The notes beneath the pieces are model-generated. The model was not told where the DNA came from. It was given only the letters and a program-made list of their open reading frames with translations, and did not search any database. DNA of 28,639 nt from Streptomyces sp. NRRL S-37. GTDB lineage: Bacteria > Actinomycetota > Actinomycetes > Streptomycetales > Streptomycetaceae. Made by a program: the position numbers and the translations under genes. Below are positions 16,114-26,183 of this stretch, in pieces (positions within the stretch are counted from its first letter, which is position 1; each line of letters begins with the position of its first letter). Where the stretch lies: assembly GCF_000721605.1 (NCBI RefSeq), contig NZ_JOIZ01000047.1:1-28639 (forward strand), written 5' to 3'.

Positions 16114-17730
16114 GTGTACGTCCAGGAACTGGAACCCGTCGCCGGCTCGCTCGGCCTCTCCGCCCTGGTGGCGTCCCTGCCCCTGGTGATCGTCCTGGTC
16201 CTGCTCGGCGGCGTCCGCATGAAGGCGCACCTCGCGGGCCTCACCGGCCTGCTGGCGGCCGTCCTGGTGGCCTGCCTGGCGTACGGCATGCCGCTGGGCC
16301 AGACGCTCTCCGGCGGCGTCCAGGGCGCCGCCTTCGGTGTCTTCCCCATCATGTGGATCGTCGTCAACGCCCTGTGGGTGTACCGGATGACCGTCCGCAC
16401 CCGCCACTTCGACATCCTCCGCCGTTCCTTCGGCCGCCTCTCCGACGACCCCCGCATCCAGGCACTCGTCATCGCGTTCTGCTTCGGCGCCCTGCTGGAG
16501 GCCCTCGCCGGGTTCGGCGCCCCCGTCGCGATCTCCGCCGTGATGTTGGTGGCCCTCGGCTTCGATCCCGTACGCGCCGCCGTGGTCGCGCTGGTCGCCA
16601 ACACCGCGCCGGTGGCGTTCGGCGCCATGGGCACGCCGGTCGTCACGCTCGCCCAGGTCACCGGCCTGCCGCTGGACTCCGTGGCGTCCGTCGTCGGCCG
16701 CCAGACCCCGCTGCTCGCCCTCGTGGTGCCGCTCGTCCTGGTCTGGCTGGTGGACGGACGCCGCGGCCTGCGCGAGACCTGGATCCCCGCACTGGTCTGC
16801 GGAGCCGCCTTCGCCGTGGCCCAGTTCGCCGCCTCCAACTACATCTCCGCGCAGCTCGCCGACATCGGCGCCGCCCTGGCCGGCGCGGGCGCCCTGGTCG
16901 CCGTACCGCACGCGCGCGTGCCCGCCACCGAGGCCGTACGGACCTCCGTGCTGACCGGCGCGCGCAGCGAGGAGCTGGACGAGGAGGACCCGCGCGGAGA
17001 GGTGGTGCGCGCCTATGCCCCGTACGCGCTCATCGTGGTGATCTTCTCCGTCGCGCAGATCCCGGCGGTGAAGGACTGGCTGGCCGGTGCCACCCGGACC
17101 TTCGACTGGCCCTTCCTGGACGTCGCGGGCCCGGACGGCGAGCCCGTCGGCGGCAATGTGTTCAGCTGGCCGATCGTCTCCACCGGCGGCACCCTCGTCC
17201 TGTTCGCCGGGGTGCTCACGGCGGCGGTGATCGGGGTGCACGCGCGCGTGGCGGTCAAGGAGTGGCTGGCGACGGTCCACGAACTGCGGTTCGCGATCCT
17301 CACGGTGACGTCCGTCCTGGCCCTCGCCTACGTCATGAACCTCTCGGGCCAGGCGGCGACGATCGGCCACTTCGTCGCGGCGGCCGGGGCGGGCCTCGCC
17401 TTCCTCTCACCGGTGCTGGGCTGGTTCGGCGTCGCCGTCTCCGGCTCGGACACCTCCTCCAACGCCCTCTTCGGCGCCCTCCAGGTGACCGCCGCCCAGC
17501 AGTCCGGACTGTCGCCCGAACTGCTCGCCGCCGCCAACAGCTCCGGCGGCGTCCTCGGCAAGATGATCTCGCCGCAGAACCTCACCATCGCCTGCGCGGC
17601 CGTCGGCCTGGCCGGCCGCGAGGGCGACCTGCTGCGCAAGGTGCTGCCCTGGAGCCTCGGCCTGCTGCTCGTGATGTGCCTGATCGTGGTGGGCCAGAGC
17701 ACCGCGGTGCTCGACTGGATGCTGCCCTGA
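16114..17730 (+). CDS. L-lactate permease (LctP family)
   Basis: A 538-residue inner-membrane transporter of the LctP family, taking up lactate (often glycolate too) with protons. It is hydrophobic throughout, with about a dozen or more helices. Family strings include PIMWIVVNALWVYRMT, CFGALLEALAGFGAPVAIS, PVAFGAMGTPVVTLA, and near the C-terminus VSGSDTSSNALFGALQ and GGVLGKMISPQN. Length is normal. I start at GTG 16114, which has gggagg 5 nt upstream; the frame extends to 16063 but without a ribosome site. No lactate dehydrogenase or regulator gene is adjacent, so its place between DUF3499 and manB does not tell more about its job. Confidence 0.92.
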   Translation: MYVQELEPVAGSLGLSALVASLPLVIVLVLLGGVRMKAHLAGLTGLLAAVLVACLAYGMPLGQTLSGGVQGAAFGVFPIMWIVVNALWVYRMTVRTRHFDILRRSFGRLSDDPRIQALVIAFCFGALLEALAGFGAPVAISAVMLVALGFDPVRAAVVALVANTAPVAFGAMGTPVVTLAQVTGLPLDSVASVVGRQTPLLALVVPLVLVWLVDGRRGLRETWIPALVCGAAFAVAQFAASNYISAQLADIGAALAGAGALVAVPHARVPATEAVRTSVLTGARSEELDEEDPRGEVVRAYAPYALIVVIFSVAQIPAVKDWLAGATRTFDWPFLDVAGPDGEPVGGNVFSWPIVSTGGTLVLFAGVLTAAVIGVHARVAVKEWLATVHELRFAILTVTSVLALAYVMNLSGQAATIGHFVAAAGAGLAFLSPVLGWFGVAVSGSDTSSNALFGALQVTAAQQSGLSPELLAAANSSGGVLGKMISPQNLTIACAAVGLAGREGDLLRKVLPWSLGLLLVMCLIVVGQSTAVLDWMLP

Positions 17731-17762
17731 GCCTCCCCGGCGTCCCGGCCGGCCCCTACGGG

Positions 17763-17768
17763 TAGTTT
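17763..17768 (+). promoter_or_regulatory. -10 box of manB
   Basis: TAGTTT, 35 bp before the manB start, fits the TANNNT -10 pattern; transcription would begin near 17775. No good -35 is visible at 16-18 bp. The ribosome site ggaaggg follows at about 17790. Confidence 0.4.
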
Positions 17769-17802
17769 GTGGTGACCGACAGGACTTCCGGAAGGGCTGG
17801 CC

Positions 17803-19170
17803 GTGGCTGCTGATCTGTCGCAGATCGTGAAGGCGTACGACGTGCGCGGAGTCGTCCCCGACCAGTGGGACGAGTCCCTCGCCGAGCTCTTCGGCGCCGC
17901 CTTCGTCCGGGTGACCGGCGCGCGTGCCGTCGTCACCGGCCACGACATGCGGCCGTCGTCCCCCGGCCTCTCCGGCGCCTTCGCGCGCGGGGCGGCGGAC
18001 CAGGGCGCCGACGTCACCGAGATCGGCCTGTGCTCCACGGACCAGCTCTACTACGCCTCGGGCGCCCTGGACCTCCCCGGCGCGATGTTCACCGCGTCCC
18101 ACAACCCCGCGCGGTACAACGGCATCAAGCTGTGCCGCGCGGGTGCCGCCCCCGTCGGCCAGGACACCGGTCTGGCCGACATCCGTGAACTCGTCGAGCG
18201 GTGGAGCACCGCAGGCGCCCCGCAGCCGACGGCCGGCCCCCGGGGAACGATCACCCGGCGCGACACGCTGGACGACTACGCGGCACACCTGCGCTCACTC
18301 GTCGACCTGACCTCGGTCCGCCCCCTGAAGGTCGTCGTCGACGCGGGCAACGGCATGGGCGGGCACACCGTCCCGACGGTCTTCGCCGGACTGCCGCTCA
18401 CCCTCGTCCCGATGTACTTCGAACTCGACGGCACCTTCCCCAACCACGAGGCCAACCCCCTCGACCCGGCCAACCTCGTCGACCTGCGCAAGCGGGTCCG
18501 CGAGGAGGGTGCCGACCTCGGCCTCGCCTTCGACGGCGACGCCGACCGCTGCTTCGTCGTCGACGAACGGGGCGAGCCGGTCTCCCCGTCCGCGATCACC
18601 GCCCTGGTCGCCTCCCGCGAGCTGGCCCGCAACGGCGGCAAGGGCACGGTCATCCACAACCTGATCACGTCCTGGTCGGTCCCCGAGGTCGTACGGGAGA
18701 ACGGCGGCACCCCCGAGCGCACCCGCGTGGGCCACTCCTTCATCAAGGCCGAGATGGCCAGGACCGGCGCGATCTTCGGCGGCGAGCACTCCGCGCACTA
18801 CTACTTCCGCGACTTCTGGAACGCCGACACGGGCATGCTGGCCGCCCTGCACGTCCTCGCCGCCCTCGGCGGGCAGCAGGGCACCCTGTCGGCCCTGGTC
18901 GCCCAGTACGACCGCTACGCCGGCTCCGGCGAGATCAACTCCACGGTCGACGACCAGACCGCCCGCCTCGCCGCGATCAGGGCCGCGTACGAGGGCCGCG
19001 ACGGCATCACCCTCGACGACCTGGACGGCCTCACCGTCACCGCCGCCGACTGGTGGTTCAACGTCCGCCCCTCCAACACCGAGCCCCTCCTCCGCCTGAA
19101 CGCGGAGGCCCGGGACGAGGCAACGATGACCAGAATCCGCGACGAGGCCCTGACCCTCATCAGGTCATAA
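17803..19170 (+). CDS. manB: Phosphomannomutase/phosphoglucomutase
   Basis: A 455-residue alpha-D-phosphohexomutase converting mannose-6-phosphate to mannose-1-phosphate. All four active-site loops are intact: TASHNP with phospho-Ser99, DGDADR (residues 244-249, three Mg-binding Asp), [10 protein letters not shown] (sugar-binding loop) and RPSNTEP (422-428, phosphate grip). The GEHS loop is the one found in dual mannose/glucose mutases. The start is GTG 17803 behind ggaaggg. The cytoplasmic product passes to ManC (2586). The dispersed repeat copy C follows within 55 bp, then Trm112-like, SIS and manA genes on the same strand. The assignment to ManB rests on motifs plus neighbours. Confidence 0.92.
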   Translation: MAADLSQIVKAYDVRGVVPDQWDESLAELFGAAFVRVTGARAVVTGHDMRPSSPGLSGAFARGAADQGADVTEIGLCSTDQLYYASGALDLPGAMFTASHNPARYNGIKLCRAGAAPVGQDTGLADIRELVERWSTAGAPQPTAGPRGTITRRDTLDDYAAHLRSLVDLTSVRPLKVVVDAGNGMGGHTVPTVFAGLPLTLVPMYFELDGTFPNHEANPLDPANLVDLRKRVREEGADLGLAFDGDADRCFVVDERGEPVSPSAITALVASRELARNGGKGTVIHNLITSWSVPEVVRENGGTPERTRVGHSFIKAEMARTGAIFGGEHSAHYYFRDFWNADTGMLAALHVLAALGGQQGTLSALVAQYDRYAGSGEINSTVDDQTARLAAIRAAYEGRDGITLDDLDGLTVTAADWWFNVRPSNTEPLLRLNAEARDEATMTRIRDEALTLIRS

Positions 19171-19222
19171 CCCCCGCCCCAAACAACAGCCCGAGCCCCA
19201 CGGACAGCCGCATGCCACGTCA

Positions 19223-19300
19223 GCCGCGGGCAGCCGCGTGCCCCGCCCTCCGCGGGCAGTCGTGCCTCCCCCAGTGCCTCAAGGGCCTGGGAGGCACCCC
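19223..19300 (+). repeat. Dispersed palindromic repeat, copy C (truncated)
   Basis: About 78 bp matching the left two-thirds of copies A and B, from the two ccgcgggcag units to gggagg, after which it diverges. The second arm of the long palindrome (tgggggtacctccc) is missing, so only the shorter cctccc/gggagg hairpin can form. It lies 52 bp after the manB stop, in the same orientation as the other copies. Confidence 0.85.
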
Positions 19301-19320
19301 GCAAGCGCCGGGCAGCGCAA

Positions 19321-19418
19321 ACACCCCCCGGCCCACCCCCACGCCGGGGCACCCCGCAACACGCGCCGGGGCCGCACACCCCCGGCCCACACCACGCACG
19401 GTGCACCCCGCAACACGC
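19321..19418 (+). repeat. Two GC-rich ~54-bp units
   Basis: Two imperfect copies, each beginning acacccccggcccac (about 19321 and 19376) and each ending caccccgcaacacgc (exact at 19350-19364 and 19404-19418). Parts recur next to copies A (4195-4215) and B (14734-14758), so this module belongs to the same dispersed element. The rest of 19171-19529 is C-rich and holds no gene. Confidence 0.7.
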
Positions 19419-19529
19419 CGACCCGCACGACCCACCCCCGCCCAGCCCCCCGCCGGGGCACCGCACAGCCCCGCCCACCCCCACCAGCGGTACCCTGACC
19501 AGCACATCCACCCACCGAAGGAAACGCCC

Positions 19530-19700
19530 ATGCCACTCGAAGCCGGCCTCCTGGAAATCCTCGCCTGCCCCGCCTGCCACTCCCCCCTCAAAGAGCAGGA
19601 CACGGAACTGATCTGCACCGGCCAGAGCTGCGGCCTGGCCTACCCCGTCCGCGACGGCATCCCCGTACTCCTCGTGGACGAGGCCCGCCGCCCCGCGTAA
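19530..19700 (+). CDS. Trm112-like zinc-ribbon protein
   Basis: A 56-residue protein of the Trm112 family. Two cysteine pairs, Cys13/Cys16 (CPACHSPL) and Cys29/Cys34 (CTGQSCG), form a zinc ribbon, followed by the family tail [11 protein letters not shown]. In eukaryotes and archaea Trm112 activates methyltransferases; the bacterial role is not settled. ATG 19530 has gaagga 6-10 nt upstream. It stands between manB and the SIS-domain gene (75 bp gap), an arrangement common in actinobacteria, so it may belong to the mannose cluster by expression even if its function is separate. Confidence 0.88.
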   Translation: MPLEAGLLEILACPACHSPLKEQDTELICTGQSCGLAYPVRDGIPVLLVDEARRPA

Positions 19701-19775
19701 CCGGCACAAGGCGCAAGGCGCAACACTCACCGCACCGACGACGCCCCGCCGATCGGAGATCGGAGCCCGCCGCCC

Positions 19776-20903
19776 ATGCTCGACGAATCGCTGCTCGACT
19801 CACCGGAAGGCCTTGCCGAGGCCGACCGCCGCGGCCTGCTCCGCGGCGCCGCCGAAGCCGGCGCCCGCGTCCGCACCGCCGCACGGCACGCTGCCGAGGC
19901 CGGCGTCAACGGCCTCAAACCCGACGGCCGCCCCCGCGCCGTCCTCATCGCGGGCCCCGGCGCCGCCGCCACCCAGACCGCCGACCTCCTCGGCACCCTG
20001 GCCGGCGCCGGCAGCCCCGTCACCCGCCTCGCACCCACCGGTGTCGCCCCCGCCCCAGGCGCCCTGCGCTGGGAACTGCCCGGCTGGGCCGGCTCCGTGG
20101 ACCTGCTCCTCATCGCCACCCCCGACGGCACCGAACCGGGCCTGGCCCTGCTCGCCGAACAGGCGTACCGCCGCGGCTGCACCGTCGTCGCCGTCGCCCC
20201 CTTCCGCTCCCCGCTCGCCGAGACGGTGAACGGCTCCGTCGGCCTGTTCGTCCCCATGGCCACCGCGCCCTACGACCAGGACGAGCCCCTCGCCGCCTCC
20301 GCCCCCGGCGTCCTGTGGGCACTGCTCACCCCGCTGCTCGCGCTCCTGGACCGCACCGGCCTGCTCACCGCCCCGCCCGAGGCCCTGGAGAAGATCGCCG
20401 ACCGCCTCGACGGCATCGCCGAACGCTGCGGTCCGGCCATCGCGACGTACAGCAACCCCGCCAAGACCCTGGCCGCCGAACTCGCCGAAGCGCTGCCCGT
20501 CGTATGGACCGAGGGCGTCTCGGCGGGCCCGGCCGGCCGCCGGTTCGCGGCCGCGCTCGCCGAACTGTCCGGCACCCCCGCCGTCGTCGCCGAACTGCCC
20601 GAGGCGCTCGCCGCGCACAGTGCCCTGCTGGCCGGCCGGCTCGCCGCCGGCGCGGACCCGGACGACTTCTTCCGCGACCGCGTCGAGGAAGCACCCGCCC
20701 TGCACGCGCGCGTGGTGCTGCTCCGCGACCGCCCCATCGGCGGCCTCACCGCCGCCCCCGCCGCCCGCGACCTGGCGCTCACCCACGACACGCCGATCAG
20801 CGAGCTGGAACCGGAGGCGGGCGGCGAGCTGGAGACCCTCGCGGAACTGATCGCCGTCACGGATTTCGCCGCCGTTTACCTGGCGCTCGCCTCGGGAGCC
20901 TGA
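19776..20903 (+). CDS. SIS-domain protein, phosphosugar isomerase-like
   Basis: A 375-residue protein related to the bifunctional phosphoglucose/phosphomannose isomerase (TobH-like) group. LLDSPEGLAEADRRGLLRGAAEAG opens the protein; RAVLIAGPGAAATQTADLL (~53-71) starts the first SIS fold; DLLLIATPDGTEPGLALLAEQA is its second strand-helix; VVAVAPFRSPLAE and PVVWTEGVSAGPAGRRFAAAL follow. It lies between manB and manA, so it acts in or near hexose-6-phosphate interconversion, but I cannot confirm an intact catalytic set. The usual SIS signature GGSA/GxGxS is altered to AGPGAAA, so substrate binding may differ. ATG 19776; manA follows at 111 bp. Its role beside a complete ManA is unclear. Confidence 0.75.
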   Translation: MLDESLLDSPEGLAEADRRGLLRGAAEAGARVRTAARHAAEAGVNGLKPDGRPRAVLIAGPGAAATQTADLLGTLAGAGSPVTRLAPTGVAPAPGALRWELPGWAGSVDLLLIATPDGTEPGLALLAEQAYRRGCTVVAVAPFRSPLAETVNGSVGLFVPMATAPYDQDEPLAASAPGVLWALLTPLLALLDRTGLLTAPPEALEKIADRLDGIAERCGPAIATYSNPAKTLAAELAEALPVVWTEGVSAGPAGRRFAAALAELSGTPAVVAELPEALAAHSALLAGRLAAGADPDDFFRDRVEEAPALHARVVLLRDRPIGGLTAAPAARDLALTHDTPISELEPEAGGELETLAELIAVTDFAAVYLALASGA

Positions 20904-20942
20904 TCATGCCCGGGACCCCCTGAGACCCTCCCACCGCGCGGA

Positions 20943-20969
20943 CGCACGACCCGCACGACCCGCACGACA
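20943..20969 (+). repeat. 9-bp tandem repeat before manA
   Basis: cgcacgacc repeated three times (the third ends gaca) in the gap between the SIS-domain gene and manA. Short and probably without function; it is the only feature in that 111-bp gap apart from the manA ribosome site. Confidence 0.7.
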
Positions 20970-21014
20970 CCGCGCGCCCGCACGAGAACCGGCAGAAGGA
21001 ACGCAGAGAACCCC

Positions 21015-22166
21015 ATGGACCGCCTCGACAACACCATCCGCCCCTACGCCTGGGGTTCCACCACCGCCCTCCCGCGACTGTTCGGCACCGAACCGACCGG
21101 CGAGCCGCAGGCGGAGATGTGGATGGGCGCCCACCCCGGCGCACCCTCGCGCACCGGCCGGGGCACGCTCGTCGAGGTCATCGACGCCGACCCGGAGCGG
21201 GAACTCGGCCCGGACTCGGTCGCCAAGTTCGGCCCCCGCCTGCCCTTCCTGCTCAAACTCCTCGCCGCCGGGGCCCCGCTCTCCCTCCAGGTCCACCCCG
21301 ACCTGACGCAGGCGAAGGAGGGCTACGCGGACGAGGAGCGCCGTGGCGTCCCCGTGACCGCCCCCCACCGCAACTACAAGGACGCCAACCACAAGCCCGA
21401 ACTGATCTGCGCCCTCACCGAGTTCGACGGCCTGTGCGGTTTCCGCGAACCGCTGCGCGCCGCCGCGCTCCTCGACGGCCTCGGCGTCGACTCCCTCAAG
21501 CCGTACGTCGACCTGCTGCACGCCCACCCCGAAGAGGCGGCCCTGCGCGAGGTCCTCACCGCGATCCTCACCGCCGACCCCGAGGAGATGACCCGCACGG
21601 TCGCCGAGACCGCCGCCGCCTGCGACCGCCTCGGCGGTGACTACGCCCCGTACGCCGACATCGCCCACCACTACCCGGGCGACCCCGGTGTCGTCGCCGC
21701 GATGCTCCTCAACCACGTCCGGCTCCAGCCCGGCGAGGCCCTCTTCCTCGGCGCCGGCGTCCCGCACGCCTACCTCGACGGCCTCGGCGTCGAGATCATG
21801 GCCAACTCCGACAACGTCCTGCGCTGCGGTCTGACGCCCAAGCACGTCGACGTCCCCGAACTCCTGCGCATCGTCCGCTTCGAGGCCGGCGACCCCGGCG
21901 TACTGCGCCCGGAGGCCGGCCCGGACGGCGAGGAGGTCTACGAGACCCCCATCGACGAGTTCCGCCTCTCCCGCTACGTCCTCCCCGCGGGCGGCGCCAC
22001 CCACGACCTCACGCTGACCACCCCGCAGATCCTGCTCTGCACCGCCGGCTCCGTACGCGCGGGCGAGCACGAACTGACCCCGGGCACCTCCGTGTTCGTC
22101 CCTTCGGGTGAAAAGGCCGAAGTGTCGGGTACCGGAACCCTGTTCCGGGCCACCGTCGTCGCCTGA
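21015..22166 (+). CDS. manA: Mannose-6-phosphate isomerase, class I
   Basis: A 383-residue zinc-dependent isomerase interconverting fructose-6-phosphate and mannose-6-phosphate. The zinc ligands are in place: Gln92 and His94 in LQVHPD, Glu129 in NHKPEL, and His251 in GVPHAYLDG. NTIRPYAWGS at the start and EIMANSDNVLRCGLTPKHVD after the last ligand are standard type I strings; the C-terminal cupin-like part ends with GTSVFVPSGEKAEV. Length is normal. ATG 21015 follows gaaggaa at a rather long distance of about 14 nt. It begins the GDP-mannose route continued by ManB (17803) and ManC (2586), and links it to glycolysis in the cytoplasm. Confidence 0.94.
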   Translation: MDRLDNTIRPYAWGSTTALPRLFGTEPTGEPQAEMWMGAHPGAPSRTGRGTLVEVIDADPERELGPDSVAKFGPRLPFLLKLLAAGAPLSLQVHPDLTQAKEGYADEERRGVPVTAPHRNYKDANHKPELICALTEFDGLCGFREPLRAAALLDGLGVDSLKPYVDLLHAHPEEAALREVLTAILTADPEEMTRTVAETAAACDRLGGDYAPYADIAHHYPGDPGVVAAMLLNHVRLQPGEALFLGAGVPHAYLDGLGVEIMANSDNVLRCGLTPKHVDVPELLRIVRFEAGDPGVLRPEAGPDGEEVYETPIDEFRLSRYVLPAGGATHDLTLTTPQILLCTAGSVRAGEHELTPGTSVFVPSGEKAEVSGTGTLFRATVVA

Positions 22167-22309
22167 TCACCCCGTGACGGCTACCTGACAGGCCGTCGCC
22201 GAACCGGGCTGCAACAATGGCCCACCGTCAAAGGACGGGCAAAATCCCGGGCGGTGTACGCACACGCCTGCCCGGGCCCACACGGCGTACGAAGGGACAA
22301 CGCGAACAC

Positions 22310-23290
22310 ATGAGCGCGTCAGGCGGCACCAAGGCGATCGTGGCGGCACTCGGCGCCAACCTCGCGATCGCGGTAGCGAAGTTCGTGGCGTTCCTCTTCA
22401 GCGGCTCCTCGTCGATGCTCGCCGAGTCCGTGCACTCGGTCGCCGACTCCGGAAACCAGGCCCTGCTGCTGGTGGGCGGCAAGAGGGCCCAGCGCCAGGC
22501 GACCCCGCAGCACCCCTTCGGCTACGGCCGCGAGCGCTACATCTACGCCTTCCTCGTCTCCATCGTGCTTTTCTCGGTCGGCGGCATGTTCGCCCTCTAC
22601 GAGGGCTACGAGAAGATCAAGCACCCGCACGAGCTGGAGCACTGGTACTGGCCGGTCGGCGTCCTCGTCTTCGCGATCATCGCCGAGGGCTTCTCCTTCC
22701 GCACCGCCATCAAGGAGTCCAACCCCCTGCGCGGTGAACACTCCTGGAAGGAGTTCGTGCGCCGCGCCAAGGCCCCCGAGCTGCCGGTCGTCCTCCTGGA
22801 GGACCTCGGCGCGCTCGTCGGCCTGGTCCTCGCCCTCGGCGGTGTCGGCCTGGCCCTGGCCACCGGCGACAGCGTCTGGGACGGCATCGGCACCCTCTGC
22901 ATCGGCGTCCTGCTCATCGTGATCGCCCTGATCCTCGCCGTCGAGACGAAGTCGCTGCTGCTCGGTGAGGCCGCGGGCCCCGAGGCGACCCAGAAGATCG
23001 AGACCGCCGTCGTCGACGGCGACACCGTCACCCGCGTCATCCACATGCGCACCCTCCACATCGGCCCCGAGGAGCTGCTGGTCGCCGCGAAGATCGGCGT
23101 CCGGCACGACGGCACGGCCACCGAGATCGCCTCCGCCATCGACGCCGCCGAGGCCCGCATCCGCGAGGCCGTCCCGATCGCCCGCGTGATCTACCTCGAG
23201 CCCGACGTCTACAGCGAGACCGAGGCCGCCAAGGGCGCCGACCCCGGGGCCACCCCCGGCGGCCCGACCACCCACGACACCGGTCACTGA
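22310..23290 (+). CDS. Cation diffusion facilitator transporter
   Basis: A 326-residue membrane protein of the CDF family, exporting divalent metals (Zn, Fe or Mn) against protons. Helices begin at about residue 10 (KAIVAALGANLAIAVAKFVAFL). The metal site of helix 2 is AESVHSVADSGNQ (HxxxD), and the helix 5 site is in LLEDLGALVGL. A C-terminal cytoplasmic domain (from about residue 225) has the alpha-beta CDF-CTD fold. His/Asp in the helix 2 motif suits zinc, but the metal is not proved. I start at ATG 22310 with gaaggga 12 nt upstream; the frame extends to 22217 but the added residues are basic and unlike the family. It is followed by a strong terminator at 23325. Confidence 0.9.
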   Translation: MSASGGTKAIVAALGANLAIAVAKFVAFLFSGSSSMLAESVHSVADSGNQALLLVGGKRAQRQATPQHPFGYGRERYIYAFLVSIVLFSVGGMFALYEGYEKIKHPHELEHWYWPVGVLVFAIIAEGFSFRTAIKESNPLRGEHSWKEFVRRAKAPELPVVLLEDLGALVGLVLALGGVGLALATGDSVWDGIGTLCIGVLLIVIALILAVETKSLLLGEAAGPEATQKIETAVVDGDTVTRVIHMRTLHIGPEELLVAAKIGVRHDGTATEIASAIDAAEARIREAVPIARVIYLEPDVYSETEAAKGADPGATPGGPTTHDTGH

Positions 23291-23324
23291 GCCCGGCCCC
23301 ACCGGAACCCGCAGGACCCCATGA

Positions 23325-23362
23325 CGGAGGGGCCCGCCGCATCACCACGGCGGGCCCCTCCG
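23325..23362. terminator. Strong terminator after the CDF gene
   Basis: Perfect 15-bp arms, cggaggggcccgccg (23325-23339) and cggcgggcccctccg (23348-23362), with an 8-nt loop, 34 bp after the CDF stop. There is no T-run, as often in Streptomyces. It would also serve the opposite-strand broken gene ending at 23385. Confidence 0.88.
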
Positions 23363-23384
23363 CCGTCCCGGGCGGCCCCGCGCC

Positions 23385-23594
23385 TCAGAAGCGCGCGGGC
23401 CGCAACTCCGTGTCGGAGCTCACGCGGACGACGTCGTCACCGATCCGGACCGATCCGGTACGTCGGCGCCGTGTTCCCGCCCCGCACATCGGCCATCCCG
23501 TGGTTCAGCCGCAGCGCCCTCAGGGCCACCACCGACAGCTGCCCCGCCGCGAGCATCACCACCCCGCGACCAGCGTTCTCCGCCCCGTGTCCAT
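23385..23594 (-). pseudogene. Broken small membrane protein gene
   Basis: Three pieces in neighbouring frames read as one protein if two small changes are undone. Piece 1: ATG 23594, MDTGRRTLVAG, then a stop. Piece 2 (after adding one G to a G4 run near 23563): VVMLAAGQLSVVALRALRLN, through HGMADVRGGNTAP, to TYRIG. Piece 3, after removing one copy of a 10-bp tandem duplication (23439-23448 = 23449-23458, accgatccgg): DDVVRVSSDTELRPARF and a stop at 23385-23387. The repaired product is 66 residues, one membrane helix and a polar tail. Ribosome site ggtgagg precedes the ATG. No family recognised. The duplication is certain; that this is a gene is my inference from the frame restoration. A sequencing error in the G-run is possible. 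Confidence 0.5.
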
Positions 23595-23740
23595 GCCGAA
23601 CCTCACCCCGCACGGCCCGTCCGCGCGGGGTGAGGCCGGCGCCCCGCCCGGCGACGGCCGCCGGGGGACCGGGACGGGGCACCCGCCAGATCGGCCTGAT
23701 GTGTACGCGGGCGGACTGGGGTCGGCCGGGCCCGGCGGTG

Positions 23741-25398
<1,658 letters not shown>

Positions 25399-25418
25399 GC
25401 CCACGCTCCCGCCGCGGC

Positions 25419-25445
25419 GAGCGCGTCCGCGCACCGGACGCGCTC
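25419..25445 (+). terminator. First terminator hairpin after sahH
   Basis: gagcgcgtccg (25419-25429) and cggacgcgctc (25435-25445) pair perfectly, with a 5-nt loop, 20 bp behind the sahH stop. Confidence 0.8.
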
Positions 25446-25465
25446 CCCGGCGGCAGGTCCTCCGA

Positions 25466-25500
25466 GGCAGGCCCCCGCACCCCCGTGCCGGGGGCCTGCC
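25466..25500 (+). terminator. Second terminator hairpin after sahH
   Basis: ggcaggccccc (25466-25476) and gggggcctgcc (25490-25500) pair perfectly; the stem continues inward with one bulge to a cccc loop. It is followed by cccttt, so this is the more complete terminator of the pair. Confidence 0.85.
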
Positions 25501-25549
25501 CCTTTGGCGGACCGGCGACCGGCCCAGCCCGTCACGACCCAGGACCCCC

Positions 25550-26164
25550 ATGCCCCGCGGCCGCTATTCGCTCCACGATCCGCACGATCACACCCCCCTC
25601 GCGGAAGAACACTTCCACTGCGCCCCCGGTCCCTCCGGCTGGCGCTACGTCTCCCAGCTCACCGCCCCCGCAGGCGGTCACCTGGGCTCGGTCGACCTCG
25701 CCCTCGACGAACTCGGCCGCCCCATCCGCCTCGAACTCCACGCCGCGAGCTGGCAGGTCCGCGGCGCCGCCCTCGACGGCGTCACCTGGGTCCGTACCGA
25801 CCCCACCGGGACCCACGCCACCGAAGGCAATGTGCGCGCCCACGCCTTCACCGGCTCGTCCCCCGCCTTCCTCGTCGCCACCGCCCGCCTCCTGCGCCTC
25901 ACCCCCTCGGCCTCCGCCACCCGTGTACGCCTTGTCGCCTTCACGGACCCGGTCCTCGCCCCACGCACCCTGGACCAGTCCTGGGCGCTGGTGGAAAGAG
26001 AAACACACGCCACTGACAACGGCCCCCTGACCGTGGACGAATACCAGGTCACAGCCCTGGACACAGGCGAGCAGCACTCCGTGCACATCGCCGGGGACGT
26101 GGTCCTCGCGGCCCCCGGCATCGAACTGGAGGACCTCGAATCACCACCGTCGGTCCTCGACTGA
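25550..26164 (+). CDS. Hypothetical protein, 204 residues
   Basis: I do not recognise the family. The 204-residue product has no signal peptide or membrane helix and is rich in predicted beta-strands (GWRYVSQLTAPAGGHLGSVDL, then RPIRLELHAASWQVRG, TRVRLVAFTDPVLAP, VDEYQVTALDTGEQHSVHI). The N-terminus is His-rich (YSLHDPHDHTPLAEEHFHC). Codon use follows the neighbours, with G/C at third positions, so it is likely a real gene. ATG 25550 has agga close upstream. It is separated from sahH by two terminators and ends 19 bp from the RDD gene on the other strand, so it is probably transcribed alone. Similar genes beside sahH in other streptomycetes would support it; I recall none with a known function. 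Confidence 0.75.
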   Translation: MPRGRYSLHDPHDHTPLAEEHFHCAPGPSGWRYVSQLTAPAGGHLGSVDLALDELGRPIRLELHAASWQVRGAALDGVTWVRTDPTGTHATEGNVRAHAFTGSSPAFLVATARLLRLTPSASATRVRLVAFTDPVLAPRTLDQSWALVERETHATDNGPLTVDEYQVTALDTGEQHSVHIAGDVVLAAPGIELEDLESPPSVLD

Positions 26165-26183
26165 CCAGCGCCTCCCAAGGCAC

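Noticed and set aside
20943..20969. Short repeats as a CRISPR array
   Set aside because: 9-bp units without spacers and no cas genes anywhere in the window.
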